From NCBI GenBank assembly GCA_020741275.1, contig DYZK01000109.1, forward strand, positions 1-64,000: a stretch of DNA of 64,000 bases. Direction: 5' to 3'. The DNA comes from Corynebacterium urealyticum. GTDB taxonomy: Bacteria > Actinomycetota > Actinomycetes > Mycobacteriales > Mycobacteriaceae. Position numbers and translations under genes: made by a program. A model generated the notes under the pieces. The model worked only from the letters and a program-made list of their open reading frames with translations. It ran no database searches and was not told the DNA's origin. Of the stretch, positions 48,489-57,034 are shown one piece after another (the stretch's first letter is position 1; every line of letters begins with the position of its first letter).

Positions 48489-50269
48489 TAGTTCTCCTCG
48501 TTCTTCTCGTTCTCCTCGATCTCGCCGTCGACGTCGGCCTGGTCATCGAGGTCCGCGTTGTCGGTCTCGTCGTTTTCTTCGTCTTCTTCTTCGGTGACGG
48601 TCTCATCCTCGACGTCAGCGTTCTCGGCGACGTCATCCGCGGCAGCATCCCCGTCGTCGGAAGCGGCGCCTTCGCCCTGCACGTCCTCGTCCTCGGTGTC
48701 ATCCGCGGCAGCGTCCTCATCGTCGAGGGCGCCTTCCCCGTCGTCGGCGGCGTCTTCGTTTTCGACGTCCTCGTCATCGTCGATGTCGGTTTCGGCAGCA
48801 TCCCCGTCATCGGAGGCGTCCTCGTCCTCACCGTCATCGTCAGCGGCCTCGTCCTCGTACTCGGTGTCCTCGTCAGAAGCGACCTCGTCAGCCGGGACGG
48901 CCTCGGTCACCGCGTCACCGGCGCGGGCAAGGAACCACATAAGCACCGTCGCGGGCAGCAGCAACCAGCCCCCCGCCTCCACGGCGGCGAGCCACGGCAG
49001 CGGCCCGGTGATCCCGACGGTGCCCAGTACGCCTCGTGCCAACCACGCACCGATGAAGGTGAGCACCAAGGCAGCGACTCCGGCTCCCAGGCCCGTGAAG
49101 ACCGGGGACTCCACGTAGCTGCGCTGGCGCACGAAGCGGTAGACGGTGGCCACGGCGACGATCGCCGGGATCGCCAGCAGGAACGGCCCACCCGGGATGG
49201 GCGCGTTCGGGGCGGCGGCCAGGATCGGCAGCGGGGGCAGCTCCACGTTGGTGATATTGAACAGGCTGAACAGGCCAAAGCCGAGGTTGTACTCCCCGCC
49301 CAGCAGGACGGCTGCCGCCCCGATGACGATATTCGGCAGGTAGAGCAGCGCCAGGAGGGTCAGCCCCACGCCTGGCCAGAAGCCCGGCGCGATCTCGTAA
49401 GCCGCTGTGGCGGCGGACCAGTTGCCGATCAGGGCGATCACGATGCCCAACAGGCCGGCTACACACATCCAGCCCAGGAAGTTCCGGCCCAGGCGGACGG
49501 ATTCCACGGGCCAGGTCGGCCAGTGGCGGCGCATCAGCAGGGCCCGCCAGATGCGCCCCCGCATGCCGATAGCCACGGCCAGTCCGTTAACAAGGAAGGT
49601 GTTCAGCAGCGCTCGACCCAGGTGCGGCGCCTGGACGTCGAAGACACGACCTGCGTCCAGGAGCATGAGCCAAGCGATGAAGGTCAGCACCATCGGCAGA
49701 GCAATACCGAGAGCTGCGAATACCCTTAAGCCCCGGACGCTGACCTTATCCCCCAGTGCCTTCGTAATGCGACGGGAGTGGCCGATGATCACGGCAATCG
49801 CGGGGAGCAGTGGGACGAAGCCCAGCTCCACGCCCTGCATTTTCAGCGGGGCGGCGTTCGCCACCATCCAGACGCTGGCGAGGACGCTGGGCACCATCGA
49901 AAATTTCGCGCCAATTCCCACGATCACCGCGAGGGTCAGGGCGATCGCGATAGTAACCCCGTGGTTGGCCAGCAGGGAGGGAAGGAAACGCTTGATGTGG
50001 GGGCGCCACAACTCCCAACGGTGCTTCAGCCCGGCTCCCCTTCCCGGCTGCTGTCGCTGGCCGGTACGTGGGACGGTACGTTCGCCGCGTTCCGAACGGT
50101 GGAAACGGTCCTGAGAGCTTTGACCTGCCGCGGAGCGCCCGCCCGGAGCGGCCTGAATAGACGACGGACGCGCCGGCGGGCGCCGGTGGGGGCCGGCTGG
50201 GCGGCGGCCTACCTGGCCGGCAGCACTGCGGCGCGGTCTGGAACGGGGGTTGTCGGCTTGTCTACTCAC
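48488..50269 (-). CDS. DUF6350 family polytopic membrane protein with long acidic tail
   Basis: About 593 residues from GTG 50269. A basic, Pro/Arg-rich cytosolic lead (about 90 residues) precedes roughly ten hydrophobic helices, followed by a C-terminal tail of about 135 residues consisting mostly of Asp, Glu and Ala with repeated SDDGDAA and DEDAADD units. Counterparts precede purN-purH in other actinobacteria (Rv0955). The start is uncertain: the frame is open to 50518, GTG 50311 has GGAAAG upstream, and GTG 50269 begins the first recognisable segment (VSRQADNPRSR). Function unknown. Confidence 0.75.
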   Translation of the reverse strand: MSRQADNPRSRPRRSAAGQVGRRPAGPHRRPPARPSSIQAAPGGRSAAGQSSQDRFHRSERGERTVPRTGQRQQPGRGAGLKHRWELWRPHIKRFLPSLLANHGVTIAIALTLAVIVGIGAKFSMVPSVLASVWMVANAAPLKMQGVELGFVPLLPAIAVIIGHSRRITKALGDKVSVRGLRVFAALGIALPMVLTFIAWLMLLDAGRVFDVQAPHLGRALLNTFLVNGLAVAIGMRGRIWRALLMRRHWPTWPVESVRLGRNFLGWMCVAGLLGIVIALIGNWSAATAAYEIAPGFWPGVGLTLLALLYLPNIVIGAAAVLLGGEYNLGFGLFSLFNITNVELPPLPILAAAPNAPIPGGPFLLAIPAIVAVATVYRFVRQRSYVESPVFTGLGAGVAALVLTFIGAWLARGVLGTVGITGPLPWLAAVEAGGWLLLPATVLMWFLARAGDAVTEAVPADEVASDEDTEYEDEAADDDGEDEDASDDGDAAETDIDDDEDVENEDAADDGEGALDDEDAAADDTEDEDVQGEGAASDDGDAAADDVAENADVEDETVTEEEDEENDETDNADLDDQADVDGEIEENEKNEEN

Positions 50270-50695
50270 AGTGTCTATTGTGCCTGCCCCTACCCCCTCT
50301 GTGACATTCACGGCACTTTCCGGCGTTTCCGGGCAAAGACAGGGTGAGCCTCGCGTGACTGCTGCCCTGATCGAATCCAGAGGGGGGAACGGATCAGGAA
50401 TATCGGTGGAAAAATGTGACTTTCCCCACCCTTTTTGGGTGTACCCCACCGAAACGGTGGCGAAATCACGCCGCATTAACCCACAAAAAAGGCACTTTGA
50501 GCTGCGCTTTCGCTCCACTCCCCCGTCATCTTCCCGTTAATCACACCAGCCACAGCGTTCACTTGTTGTTATGTTTTCGCAATATTGGTTGAAAGATATC
50601 GAAGGAAACAATAGAGTAACTCTCGTTCATAACGATCTGGTTACGAAAAACCAGCGAGTAGATCACAGTCTCCAGAGCTTGAAAGGGCAAGGAAC
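50270..50695. other. Intergenic region between divergent DUF6350 and M23 peptidase genes
   Basis: A 426-bp stretch if the DUF6350 start is at 50269. It is AT-rich from about 50380. The part from 50560 to 50695 should hold the M23 promoter and contains the repeat at 50628-50646. I looked for a c-di-AMP (ydaO-type) riboswitch, common before actinobacterial wall hydrolases, and saw none. Confidence 0.5.
50628..50646. promoter_or_regulatory. 8-3-8 direct repeat upstream of the M23 peptidase (candidate MtrA site)
   Basis: CATAACGA-TCT-GGTTACGA, related octamers with the same TCT spacer as the copy at 13782-13800, 50 bp before the start codon. It is the weakest of the three copies, and its orientation relative to the gene is opposite to the other two. 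Confidence 0.4.
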
Positions 50696-51439
50696 GTGCA
50701 GAAGACCTCCAGCACCCGGCGCGTTGGCCAGCACCGCAAGGTAGATAACAGCGCCAAGCGCTGTCTCGCATTGGTCGCCGTTGCAACGGGTGCCGTATCC
50801 ACGGCTGGCGCCGCAGGCGCAACCGCTGGCGCTCAGCAGGCAAACTCCGCTACCCCAGCTGATGGCACCATCGAGCTGGCGGCTGACTCCTCCTTCCTGG
50901 CCCAGGAGGCCGAGGGCAGCTCCGCAGCTGATGCCCCGCGCATCCTGGAGGTTCCGCAGCTGCAGGAGACCACCGCGGACCTGTCCGCACAGCTCTCCTC
51001 CGCGCTGGAGTTTGCGAAGCAGCGCGCTGCCGCAGACGCTGCTTCCCGCGCTCCGCAGGCCGCTAAGCCGGCCGAGGGTTCCTTCACCTCTGGTTTCGGC
51101 GCTCGCTGGGGCACCAACCACAACGGCGCGGACATCGCTAACGCCATTGGCACCGCGATCCGCGCAGTCAAGGACGGCACCGTCATCGATGCTGGTCCGG
51201 CTTCGGGCTTCGGCAACTGGGTGCGCGTCAAGCACGATAATGGTGACATCACCGTCTACGGCCACATCGCCACCATCGACGTCTCCGTCGGTGACCGCGT
51301 GACCGCCGGCCAGAAGATCGCCGGCATGGGCAACGAGGGCTTCTCCACCGGCCCACACCTGCACTTCGAGATCCACCCGAACGGCTCCGGCCCGATCGAC
51401 CCGGTGCCGTGGCTGCGTGACCTGGGCATCGAGATCTAA
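50696..51439 (+). CDS. Secreted M23 family peptidase (LytM-type)
   Basis: A 247-residue exported peptidase. A basic N-terminus and hydrophobic segment (about 24-45, ending in an Ala-rich AGAAGATAGA) form the signal. A helical spacer follows, then the M23 domain from about residue 125. Zinc ligands are H and D in NHNGADIA and the HxH of PHLHFEIH. It presumably cuts peptidoglycan cross-links during growth or division. The start is GTG 50696, with AAGG upstream. C. glutamicum mepA, a similar enzyme, is MtrA-controlled. A terminator follows. Confidence 0.92.
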   Translation: MQKTSSTRRVGQHRKVDNSAKRCLALVAVATGAVSTAGAAGATAGAQQANSATPADGTIELAADSSFLAQEAEGSSAADAPRILEVPQLQETTADLSAQLSSALEFAKQRAAADAASRAPQAAKPAEGSFTSGFGARWGTNHNGADIANAIGTAIRAVKDGTVIDAGPASGFGNWVRVKHDNGDITVYGHIATIDVSVGDRVTAGQKIAGMGNEGFSTGPHLHFEIHPNGSGPIDPVPWLRDLGIEI

Positions 51440-51457
51440 CTCGACGCGTACGCGAAT

Positions 51458-51500
51458 AGCTCCCACCCTGCTGCACGGGGTCGGGAGCTTTTCTTCTTAT
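51458..51500 (+). terminator. Terminator of the M23 peptidase gene
   Basis: AGCTCCCACCC pairs with GGGGTCGGGAGCT (bulged), followed by TTTCTTCTT. It starts 19 bp after the stop codon. Confidence 0.8.
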
Positions 51501-51557
51501 AGCGACCGCAACGGGGGTTGTTATAGAGCACGCCGTAGGGGCGGTGCCACCCCTCCC

Positions 51558-54500
51558 CTAGAGCTTCTCCATCGGCACGCCGCCGAAGAGCATGAGGCGC
51601 ACGGTGCCGCGGCTGCCAAAGTCGATCATCACGGTGGTGTGGCTGCCCGCACCGTCGACGCTCTTGACGGTGCCCAGGCCGTACTTATCGTGGTTGACGC
51701 GATCGCCCACGGCCAGCTCCAGGGGCTTGCCGCTGCGGTCTGTGACCTTCTTCTTGGCCTTCGCGGCCGCGCCCTTGCCGGCAGGCTTGCCCGGCCGGAA
51801 GCCGGTGGAGTTGCCGCCGGACGCGCCACCAGAGCCGCTGCCGGTGGAGCTGAAGCCTGATCCCGCGCGGCCTGCACCGAAGGTCCGCCCGCCGTCGAAA
51901 CCGCCACTCCGGCTGCCGTAGCTGCCAGAACCACTCGAGCCCCAGCCCCCGGAGCGGCCCCAGCCTCCCGAGTAACCAGAGCCACCGCCGAAGCTGGAGC
52001 CATCGGCATAGCCACCACTGCCCCAGGATCCCGCCCAGTCCGGTTCCTCGCGGAGCCACTCCACCAGTTCCTCGGGCACCTCGGAGAGGAAGCGCGAGGG
52101 CGGGTTATTCACGGGCGCGCCCCAGCCGGATCGAGTGATCGCGCGGCAGATATAGAGCTTTTCCTTCGCGCGGGTAATGCCCACGTAGGCCAGGCGGCGT
52201 TCCTCGGCGAGCTCCGTCGGGTCGCTCAGCGCACGCATGTGCGGGAACTGACCGTCCTCCCAGCCGGTGAGGAATACGACCGGAAACTCCAGCCCCTTGG
52301 CGGTGTGCAAGGTCATCAGCGTGATCTGACCTGCCCCCTCCTCTGGGATCTGGTCGGCATCGGCAACCAGACTGACCCGTTCCAGGAAGGCCTGCACGCT
52401 GCCCAGCGGGGCCTCTCCCTCGTCCAGCATCGCGTCGGCGACGTCCTGCTTGAGCTGCACCTCGGGCTGCACCGCCTTACCTGCGGGCATTTCCTCGTAG
52501 GCTTTCTGGTGAGCTGCCTCCTGGCTGAACTCGTGGCCCACGCTGATCAGCTCGTTGACGTTATCCAGCCGGGTCTGGTCCTGCGGATCATTAGACTTTT
52601 CCAGCTCGGCCCGGTAGCCGCTCTGCTCCACGATGACGGCGATGATCGCGCCCAGGTCCGGCAGGCCCAGAGGACTGCCGTCGGAGGCGCGCAGTTCTGC
52701 ATCCTCGACCGTTTTTCGCAGGTTCTCCATCATGCTGAGGAAACCGGCGATGGCGTTGCGACCGCGCCCGCCGAGACGGGCGACCTTATCTTCAGCGGCA
52801 TCGCGCAGCCCTTGCGCGAAGCTCACCCCCTGCGCTTCGGCATGGACGGTGACCTGCGCGAGTGCTCGGTCGCCGATGCCTCGGCGCGGGGTGTTGATGA
52901 TGCGGCGCAGCGCGACCGTATCCTCCGGGTTATCGAGAACCTTGAGGTAGGAAACGATGTCGCGGATCTCCTTGCGCTCGTAAAAGCGGGTGCCGCCCAC
53001 AACCTTGTACGGCAGCCCGGAGCGCATGAGCACGTCCTCCAACGCGCGGGAGGCGTTGTTGGTGCGGTACATGATGGAGATATCCCCGTAGGCCACGCCC
53101 TCGTCGACGAGTCGGTCGATCTCGCCTGCGATGAAGCGGGCCTCGTCGTGCTCGTTATCCGCCACATAGCCGGCGATTTTCTCGCCTTGCCCGAGGTCGG
53201 TCCACAGCTTCTTGGGTCGCCGCTCGGTATTGCGGTCGATCACGGCGTTCGCCGCGGAGAGGATGGTCTGCGTGGAGCGGTAGTTCTGCTCCAGGAGGAT
53301 GGTGTGGGCGTTCGGGTAGTCGCGCTCGAATTCCTCGATATTGCGGATCGTCGCGCCGCGGAAGGCGTAAATGGACTGGTCCGCATCACCCACCACGGCG
53401 AGCTCGCCGCCGCCACTGCCCTCCTCGCCGACGAGGGTGGAGACCAGCACGTATTGCGCGTGGTTGGTGTCTTGATACTCGTCGACGAGCACGTGCCGGA
53501 AGCGACGGCGGTAGTGCTCCGCGACCTGCGGGTTAGTGCGCAGGATGCCGACGACCTCGCCGATCAGGTCATCGAAGTCCACGGCGTTCGCCGCCCGGAG
53601 GCGCTTCTGATAATCCGCGTACAGGGAGGCGACGGTCTGCTTGTGGAAGTTGCTGTCCGCGTCCGCCTCAGCCTTCGCGGCGGCCGGCCCGACGAGCTCG
53701 TTCTTCCAGTTGCTGATGGTGGATAGCACTCCGCGGGGTGCGAACTCCTTGACGTCCAGGTTGTGGTCCTTGATGACCATGGTGACCAGTCGCTTGGAGT
53801 CATCCGAGTCGTAGATCGTGAAGTTGGTGTTCAGTCCCGCTACGAGGTGAGCGTTGCTGCGCAGGATGCGCACGCACATGGAGTGGAAGGTGGAGACCCA
53901 CATCCGCTCGGCGGCGGGCCCAACGAGGTCGGCGACGCGCTCGCGCATCTCCGCCGCAGCCTTATTGGTGAAGGTGATCGCGAGGATCTGCCAGGGCGCA
54001 ACACCGGTGGACAGAAGCCAGGCGATGCGGCGGGTCAGCACGCTGGTCTTACCGGATCCTGCGCCCGCGACGATGAGCAACGGGCTGCCGGTGTGCTGCA
54101 CGGCTTCCTTCTGCTGCGGGTTGAGCCCAGCAAGCAGTTGCTCGCGGTTATCCGGGGCGTGGCGCCGGTCGAAGGGGCTCGCCGCCGTTACTTCAGGACG
54201 TCGGTTCCCTCCGCTTGCGGCTCCCAGGAAGTCGTCGACGTCCCCGGTGTGCTGTGCCTGCGAAAATTTTGTCTGCCCCGGCTGTGGCTGGTTCGGCGCC
54301 TGCTGGCCCGTCGACTGCGCGGGGACATGTTCGCCCTGCGCACCCGGCTGGGACGTGGCCTCGTTCATGAGCGCGACCAGCTCTTCGTAGCCCGCGGGCG
54401 GGGCGTCCTCCGGGGGTGGGGCCGCATCAAACCCAGGGTCGAACTCAGGGTCGAACTCCGGCTCCGGCAGCGGCAGTTCCTCTGCCTGTTCTGCCTCCGG

Positions 54501-54614
54501 TCCGCTCGCACCGGTGGCTGGCTGCTCGCCGGCGTGGCTGGCCGCCTGGCCCGCCGGACGTGCGGCACCAGGGGTCATGGGAAAGAGGCTGTCTTGCTCA
54601 TCAGGAGTGTTCAT
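51558..54614 (-). CDS. pcrA: UvrD/PcrA-type superfamily 1 DNA helicase
   Basis: A 1018-residue 3'-5' helicase for excision repair and fork clearance. Motifs: GAGSGKTSVLTRR (Walker A), DEYQDTNHAQY (Walker B), VVGDADQSIYAFRGA (III), LEQNYRSTQTI (IV), MTLHTAKGLEFPVV (V) and YVGITRAKEKLY (VI). It is much longer than usual (about 760). An N-terminal Glu/Pro/Gln-rich extension of about 150 residues and a Gly/Ser-rich linker (about 850-945) flank the core. The C-terminus keeps the Tudor-like GDRVNHDKYGLGTV module that binds RNA polymerase in PcrA. It is divergent from the chorismate mutase gene. Confidence 0.94.
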   Translation of the reverse strand: MNTPDEQDSLFPMTPGAARPAGQAASHAGEQPATGASGPEAEQAEELPLPEPEFDPEFDPGFDAAPPPEDAPPAGYEELVALMNEATSQPGAQGEHVPAQSTGQQAPNQPQPGQTKFSQAQHTGDVDDFLGAASGGNRRPEVTAASPFDRRHAPDNREQLLAGLNPQQKEAVQHTGSPLLIVAGAGSGKTSVLTRRIAWLLSTGVAPWQILAITFTNKAAAEMRERVADLVGPAAERMWVSTFHSMCVRILRSNAHLVAGLNTNFTIYDSDDSKRLVTMVIKDHNLDVKEFAPRGVLSTISNWKNELVGPAAAKAEADADSNFHKQTVASLYADYQKRLRAANAVDFDDLIGEVVGILRTNPQVAEHYRRRFRHVLVDEYQDTNHAQYVLVSTLVGEEGSGGGELAVVGDADQSIYAFRGATIRNIEEFERDYPNAHTILLEQNYRSTQTILSAANAVIDRNTERRPKKLWTDLGQGEKIAGYVADNEHDEARFIAGEIDRLVDEGVAYGDISIMYRTNNASRALEDVLMRSGLPYKVVGGTRFYERKEIRDIVSYLKVLDNPEDTVALRRIINTPRRGIGDRALAQVTVHAEAQGVSFAQGLRDAAEDKVARLGGRGRNAIAGFLSMMENLRKTVEDAELRASDGSPLGLPDLGAIIAVIVEQSGYRAELEKSNDPQDQTRLDNVNELISVGHEFSQEAAHQKAYEEMPAGKAVQPEVQLKQDVADAMLDEGEAPLGSVQAFLERVSLVADADQIPEEGAGQITLMTLHTAKGLEFPVVFLTGWEDGQFPHMRALSDPTELAEERRLAYVGITRAKEKLYICRAITRSGWGAPVNNPPSRFLSEVPEELVEWLREEPDWAGSWGSGGYADGSSFGGGSGYSGGWGRSGGWGSSGSGSYGSRSGGFDGGRTFGAGRAGSGFSSTGSGSGGASGGNSTGFRPGKPAGKGAAAKAKKKVTDRSGKPLELAVGDRVNHDKYGLGTVKSVDGAGSHTTVMIDFGSRGTVRLMLFGGVPMEKL

Positions 54615-54670
54615 CGTCTACCAGGCTAGTAGATGCCCCAGACACGGCTGCGCGACGTACAATCAAAGCT

Positions 54671-55024
54671 ATGACTAGCGAAGATGGCGCAGCGATGAAC
54701 CCCGGCATCGGGGATGAGCCGGAGGTTCCGGCTAAGGACTTCGAGGTGCGCATGCCCTCCGGTACCGATGATCCGCTCTCCGATGAGGAGATTCAGAAGT
54801 ATCGCCAGGAGATCAACCGGATGGACCGGACGATCATTGATGCGATCCACCGCCGCTCCGCCGTCTCGAAGGCCATCGGCAAGACTCGCCTGGGCTCCGG
54901 CGGTACTCGCCTGGTCTATACCCGCGAGGTGGCGATCATTAACCAGTTCCGTGAGGAGTTCGGCTCCGAGGGCGTGGAGATCGCCAAGGCGCTGCTGCAG
55001 CTCGGCCGTGGTCGGCTGGGCTAA
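54671..55024 (+). CDS. Chorismate mutase, AroQ-delta (actinobacterial) type
   Basis: A 117-residue all-helical enzyme converting chorismate to prephenate for Phe/Tyr. The core starts near residue 40 with DEEIQKYRQEINRMDRTIIDAIHRRSAVSKAIGKTR, holding the active-site Arg and Lys. This small type has low intrinsic activity and is stimulated by binding DAHP synthase. It ends in LGRGRLG, whereas I recall the M. tuberculosis and C. glutamicum enzymes ending in RLGH. Start ATG 54671; earlier in-frame starts have no support. It corresponds to Rv0948c beside uvrD1. Confidence 0.9.
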   Translation: MTSEDGAAMNPGIGDEPEVPAKDFEVRMPSGTDDPLSDEEIQKYRQEINRMDRTIIDAIHRRSAVSKAIGKTRLGSGGTRLVYTREVAIINQFREEFGSEGVEIAKALLQLGRGRLG

Positions 55025-55066
55025 CCCCCTCAATCTTTAGACCCTGCGCACCCTACCCCAACGCGC

Positions 55067-55104
55067 AGCTGCCCCCCGACGATGTGTCGTCGGGGGCAGC
55101 TTTA
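55067..55104 (+). terminator. Terminator after chorismate mutase
   Basis: AGCTGCCCCCCGACGA pairs with TCGTCGGGGGCAGCT around a short TGTG loop, followed by TTAT. A strong stem of about 15 bp. Confidence 0.8.
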
Positions 55105-55201
55105 TGACCGAGGGTTCTGCGCTCGCGCTTGGGCGCCAGGAACGTTGCTGTGCGCCGGCACGCCAGTGCTGTGCACTAGCGTTTTCCGCTAACGCTATCG
55201 G

Positions 55202-56047
55202 TTAGGGCAGGCGGAAGCCCGCACCCGAACCGCCGAGCGCGTTCATGTCCGCCGCGATGGCATCCCAGGTGGTGGACACCGCTGGGGAGTGCAGCGGACC
55301 CTGCAGCGGCGTGGTGCAGCTCGGCAGCGGCTGGAAGCCGCCGTTGAGGATGCCGACCAGGCGTCCCCCTGCGTAGACGGGCGCGCCGGAGTCCCCGTGG
55401 GATGCGCAGATGTGGCTCACGAAGGTCTGGCCGAGTTGCCCCAGCACCGGACCACACTTGGTACCGGTGGCCACACCGGTCTTACATGCCGCGTTTGGCA
55501 CACCCGGCACCGGGCCACCAATTCGGTTCAGCGCCACGCGGCCGTAGTTCCGGGTCAGCTGCACGTCGGGGCGCAGGCGGATGACGGAGTAGTCCAGGTT
55601 GCCGAACTTCACGACCTTGCCGATCACACCGGCCTCGGGGGCGTCGAGGGAACGCACCGGGCTGCCCGGCACGCCACAGTGAGCGGCGGTGACCCCCACC
55701 TTGTTGCCCGCAGCATCAATGCCCGTCACCGAGAGGGTGCAGATGCTATCGCCCACCATGATCGGGGTCGAGGGCCCCAGGAGGGCCTGGGGCTGAATGC
55801 GCTGCTGGGCAGCCGGCGCGGTGGGCGAGGTGAAGTAGTGCCCCGGGACGCGGTGCGGGCCCGGCTGACCGGTGGCCGTGAGCGCTGCGTCGAGGGAGCC
55901 CATCGGGTTGGCCGCCGCCTGCCCAGCCGTGCCGACACCCAGCCCGGCAGCGATGCCGAGGCTGGCGAGCAGTCCCGCAGCACCTCGCAGGACGCGCCCG
56001 CGCAGGGTGCGGTGGTGGCGGGCATGGGTCCGGCTGGTGCGCTGCAT
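55202..56047 (-). CDS. Secreted chymotrypsin-like (S1) serine protease
   Basis: A 281-residue exported protease. The basic N-terminus with hydrophobic core LLASLGIAAGLGVG and a cut after QAAANP-like sites form a signal peptide ending near residue 46. The triad is complete: H123 in TAAHC, D152 in LDYSV and S220 in GDSGAP. Cysteine pairs (C103/C124, C188/C198, C214/C244 by position) suggest disulfides of an exported fold. The ATG 56047 has AAGGA upstream; the frame is open to 56176, but without support. Its substrate is unknown. Confidence 0.9.
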   Translation of the reverse strand: MQRTSRTHARHHRTLRGRVLRGAAGLLASLGIAAGLGVGTAGQAAANPMGSLDAALTATGQPGPHRVPGHYFTSPTAPAAQQRIQPQALLGPSTPIMVGDSICTLSVTGIDAAGNKVGVTAAHCGVPGSPVRSLDAPEAGVIGKVVKFGNLDYSVIRLRPDVQLTRNYGRVALNRIGGPVPGVPNAACKTGVATGTKCGPVLGQLGQTFVSHICASHGDSGAPVYAGGRLVGILNGGFQPLPSCTTPLQGPLHSPAVSTTWDAIAADMNALGGSGAGFRLP

Positions 56048-56169
56048 GGGGGCGTTCCTTCTGTGACAGGTGGGGCTTGATTCACTTTCACCATAGCGCC
56101 CCCACCAGACACCGCCTACGCCAACGCGCATGGCAAACCCCGGCACTCCCCACACCACCCCACCCCCAA

Positions 56170-56187
56170 AGTTCAATACATTGAACT
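56170..56187. promoter_or_regulatory. MntR-like operator before the Mn transporter
   Basis: AGTTCAAT-AC-ATTGAACT, 8-base perfect arms, 37 bp before the ATPase start. It closely resembles the C. glutamicum MntR site as I remember it (TGTTCAATGCGTTGAACA). A degenerate second copy (TTCATTGAACTGAA) follows at about 56194-56207. Confidence 0.75.
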
Positions 56188-56224
56188 TGATGATTCATTG
56201 AACTGAACACTATTCTTGGCTGCC

Positions 56225-57034
56225 ATGAGCATTAGCGTCCAAAAGTTGAGCGTGAGCTACGCCGCGAACACCGCGATTCGGAACATCAGCTTCACCCTCG
56301 ATTCCCCCGGCATGCACGGCATCATCGGCCCCAACGGCTCGGGCAAATCCACCCTCATGAAGGCGATGCTCCAGATCCTGGACAAACACCACGTCCACAG
56401 CACAAGCACCACCGGCACCTCTGCCGGCTACCCCGTCACCCTCGACGGCAAGGCCCCCGCCGAGCAGCGCCAAAAAATCGCTTATATCGAGCAACGATCT
56501 GACCTCGACCGCAACTTCCCCACCAGCGTCTTCGACACCGTCCTGATGGGCACCTACCCACGACTGGGACTGTTCCACCGCCCCGGCAAGGCCGAACGCG
56601 AAGCAGCCACCCAGGCACTCAAGGACGTCGGCATGTGGGACTTTCGCCACCGCCACATCAGCGAACTCTCGGGCGGACAGTTCCAGCGCGTGCTCTTCGC
56701 CCGCGCCATCGTCCAGAACGCGGAGTACATCTTCCTGGACGAGCCCTTCGTCGGCATCGACGTCCCCAGCGAGAAGACAATCGTGACCCTGCTGCGGCAG
56801 ATGGCGGATGCCGGCAAGCACGTCGTCGTCGTACACCACGACATGAACACCGTGCGCGATTACTACGACGACCTCATCGTCCTCAACGGCGAGCTCGTCG
56901 CAGCGGGCCCCACCGAGGAGGTCTTCGTCCCCGACGTGCTGCAGAAGGCCTTCGGCGCGCTCGTCATCCGCGAGCCGGCAGCGCCAGAGCACCCCACGCC
57001 ACGCCAGGCCGAACTTCAGGAGGAGAAAGCATGA
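56225..57034 (+). CDS. mntB: Manganese/zinc ABC transporter, ATP-binding protein
   Basis: A 269-residue ATPase of the metal-chelate (MntB/ZnuC) class. Walker A is GPNGSGKSTLMKA, signature LSGGQFQRVLFA, Walker B YIFLDEPFVGID, and the switch His lies in VVVHHDMN. It energises the permease fused in the next gene, whose ATG overlaps its stop (ATGA). Start ATG 56225, with TTG 56216 in frame. The MntR-like box upstream argues for Mn(II) uptake repressed by manganese sufficiency. Confidence 0.92.
   Translation: MSISVQKLSVSYAANTAIRNISFTLDSPGMHGIIGPNGSGKSTLMKAMLQILDKHHVHSTSTTGTSAGYPVTLDGKAPAEQRQKIAYIEQRSDLDRNFPTSVFDTVLMGTYPRLGLFHRPGKAEREAATQALKDVGMWDFRHRHISELSGGQFQRVLFARAIVQNAEYIFLDEPFVGIDVPSEKTIVTLLRQMADAGKHVVVVHHDMNTVRDYYDDLIVLNGELVAAGPTEEVFVPDVLQKAFGALVIREPAAPEHPTPRQAELQEEKA

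Noticed and set aside
48491-48900. Tandem-repeat or CRISPR-like appearance of the acidic tail DNA
   Set aside because: The repeats are irregular, in frame and explained by Asp/Glu/Ala codons; no fixed repeat-spacer length.
50380-50695. c-di-AMP riboswitch before the M23 peptidase
   Set aside because: The conserved ydaO core elements and pairing could not be found; only a direct repeat is visible.
56635-57030. Upstream extension of the fused transporter frame
   Set aside because: It runs inside mntB in another frame and gives an Arg/His/Pro-rich translation. The ATG at 57031 overlaps the mntB stop in the usual coupled manner.
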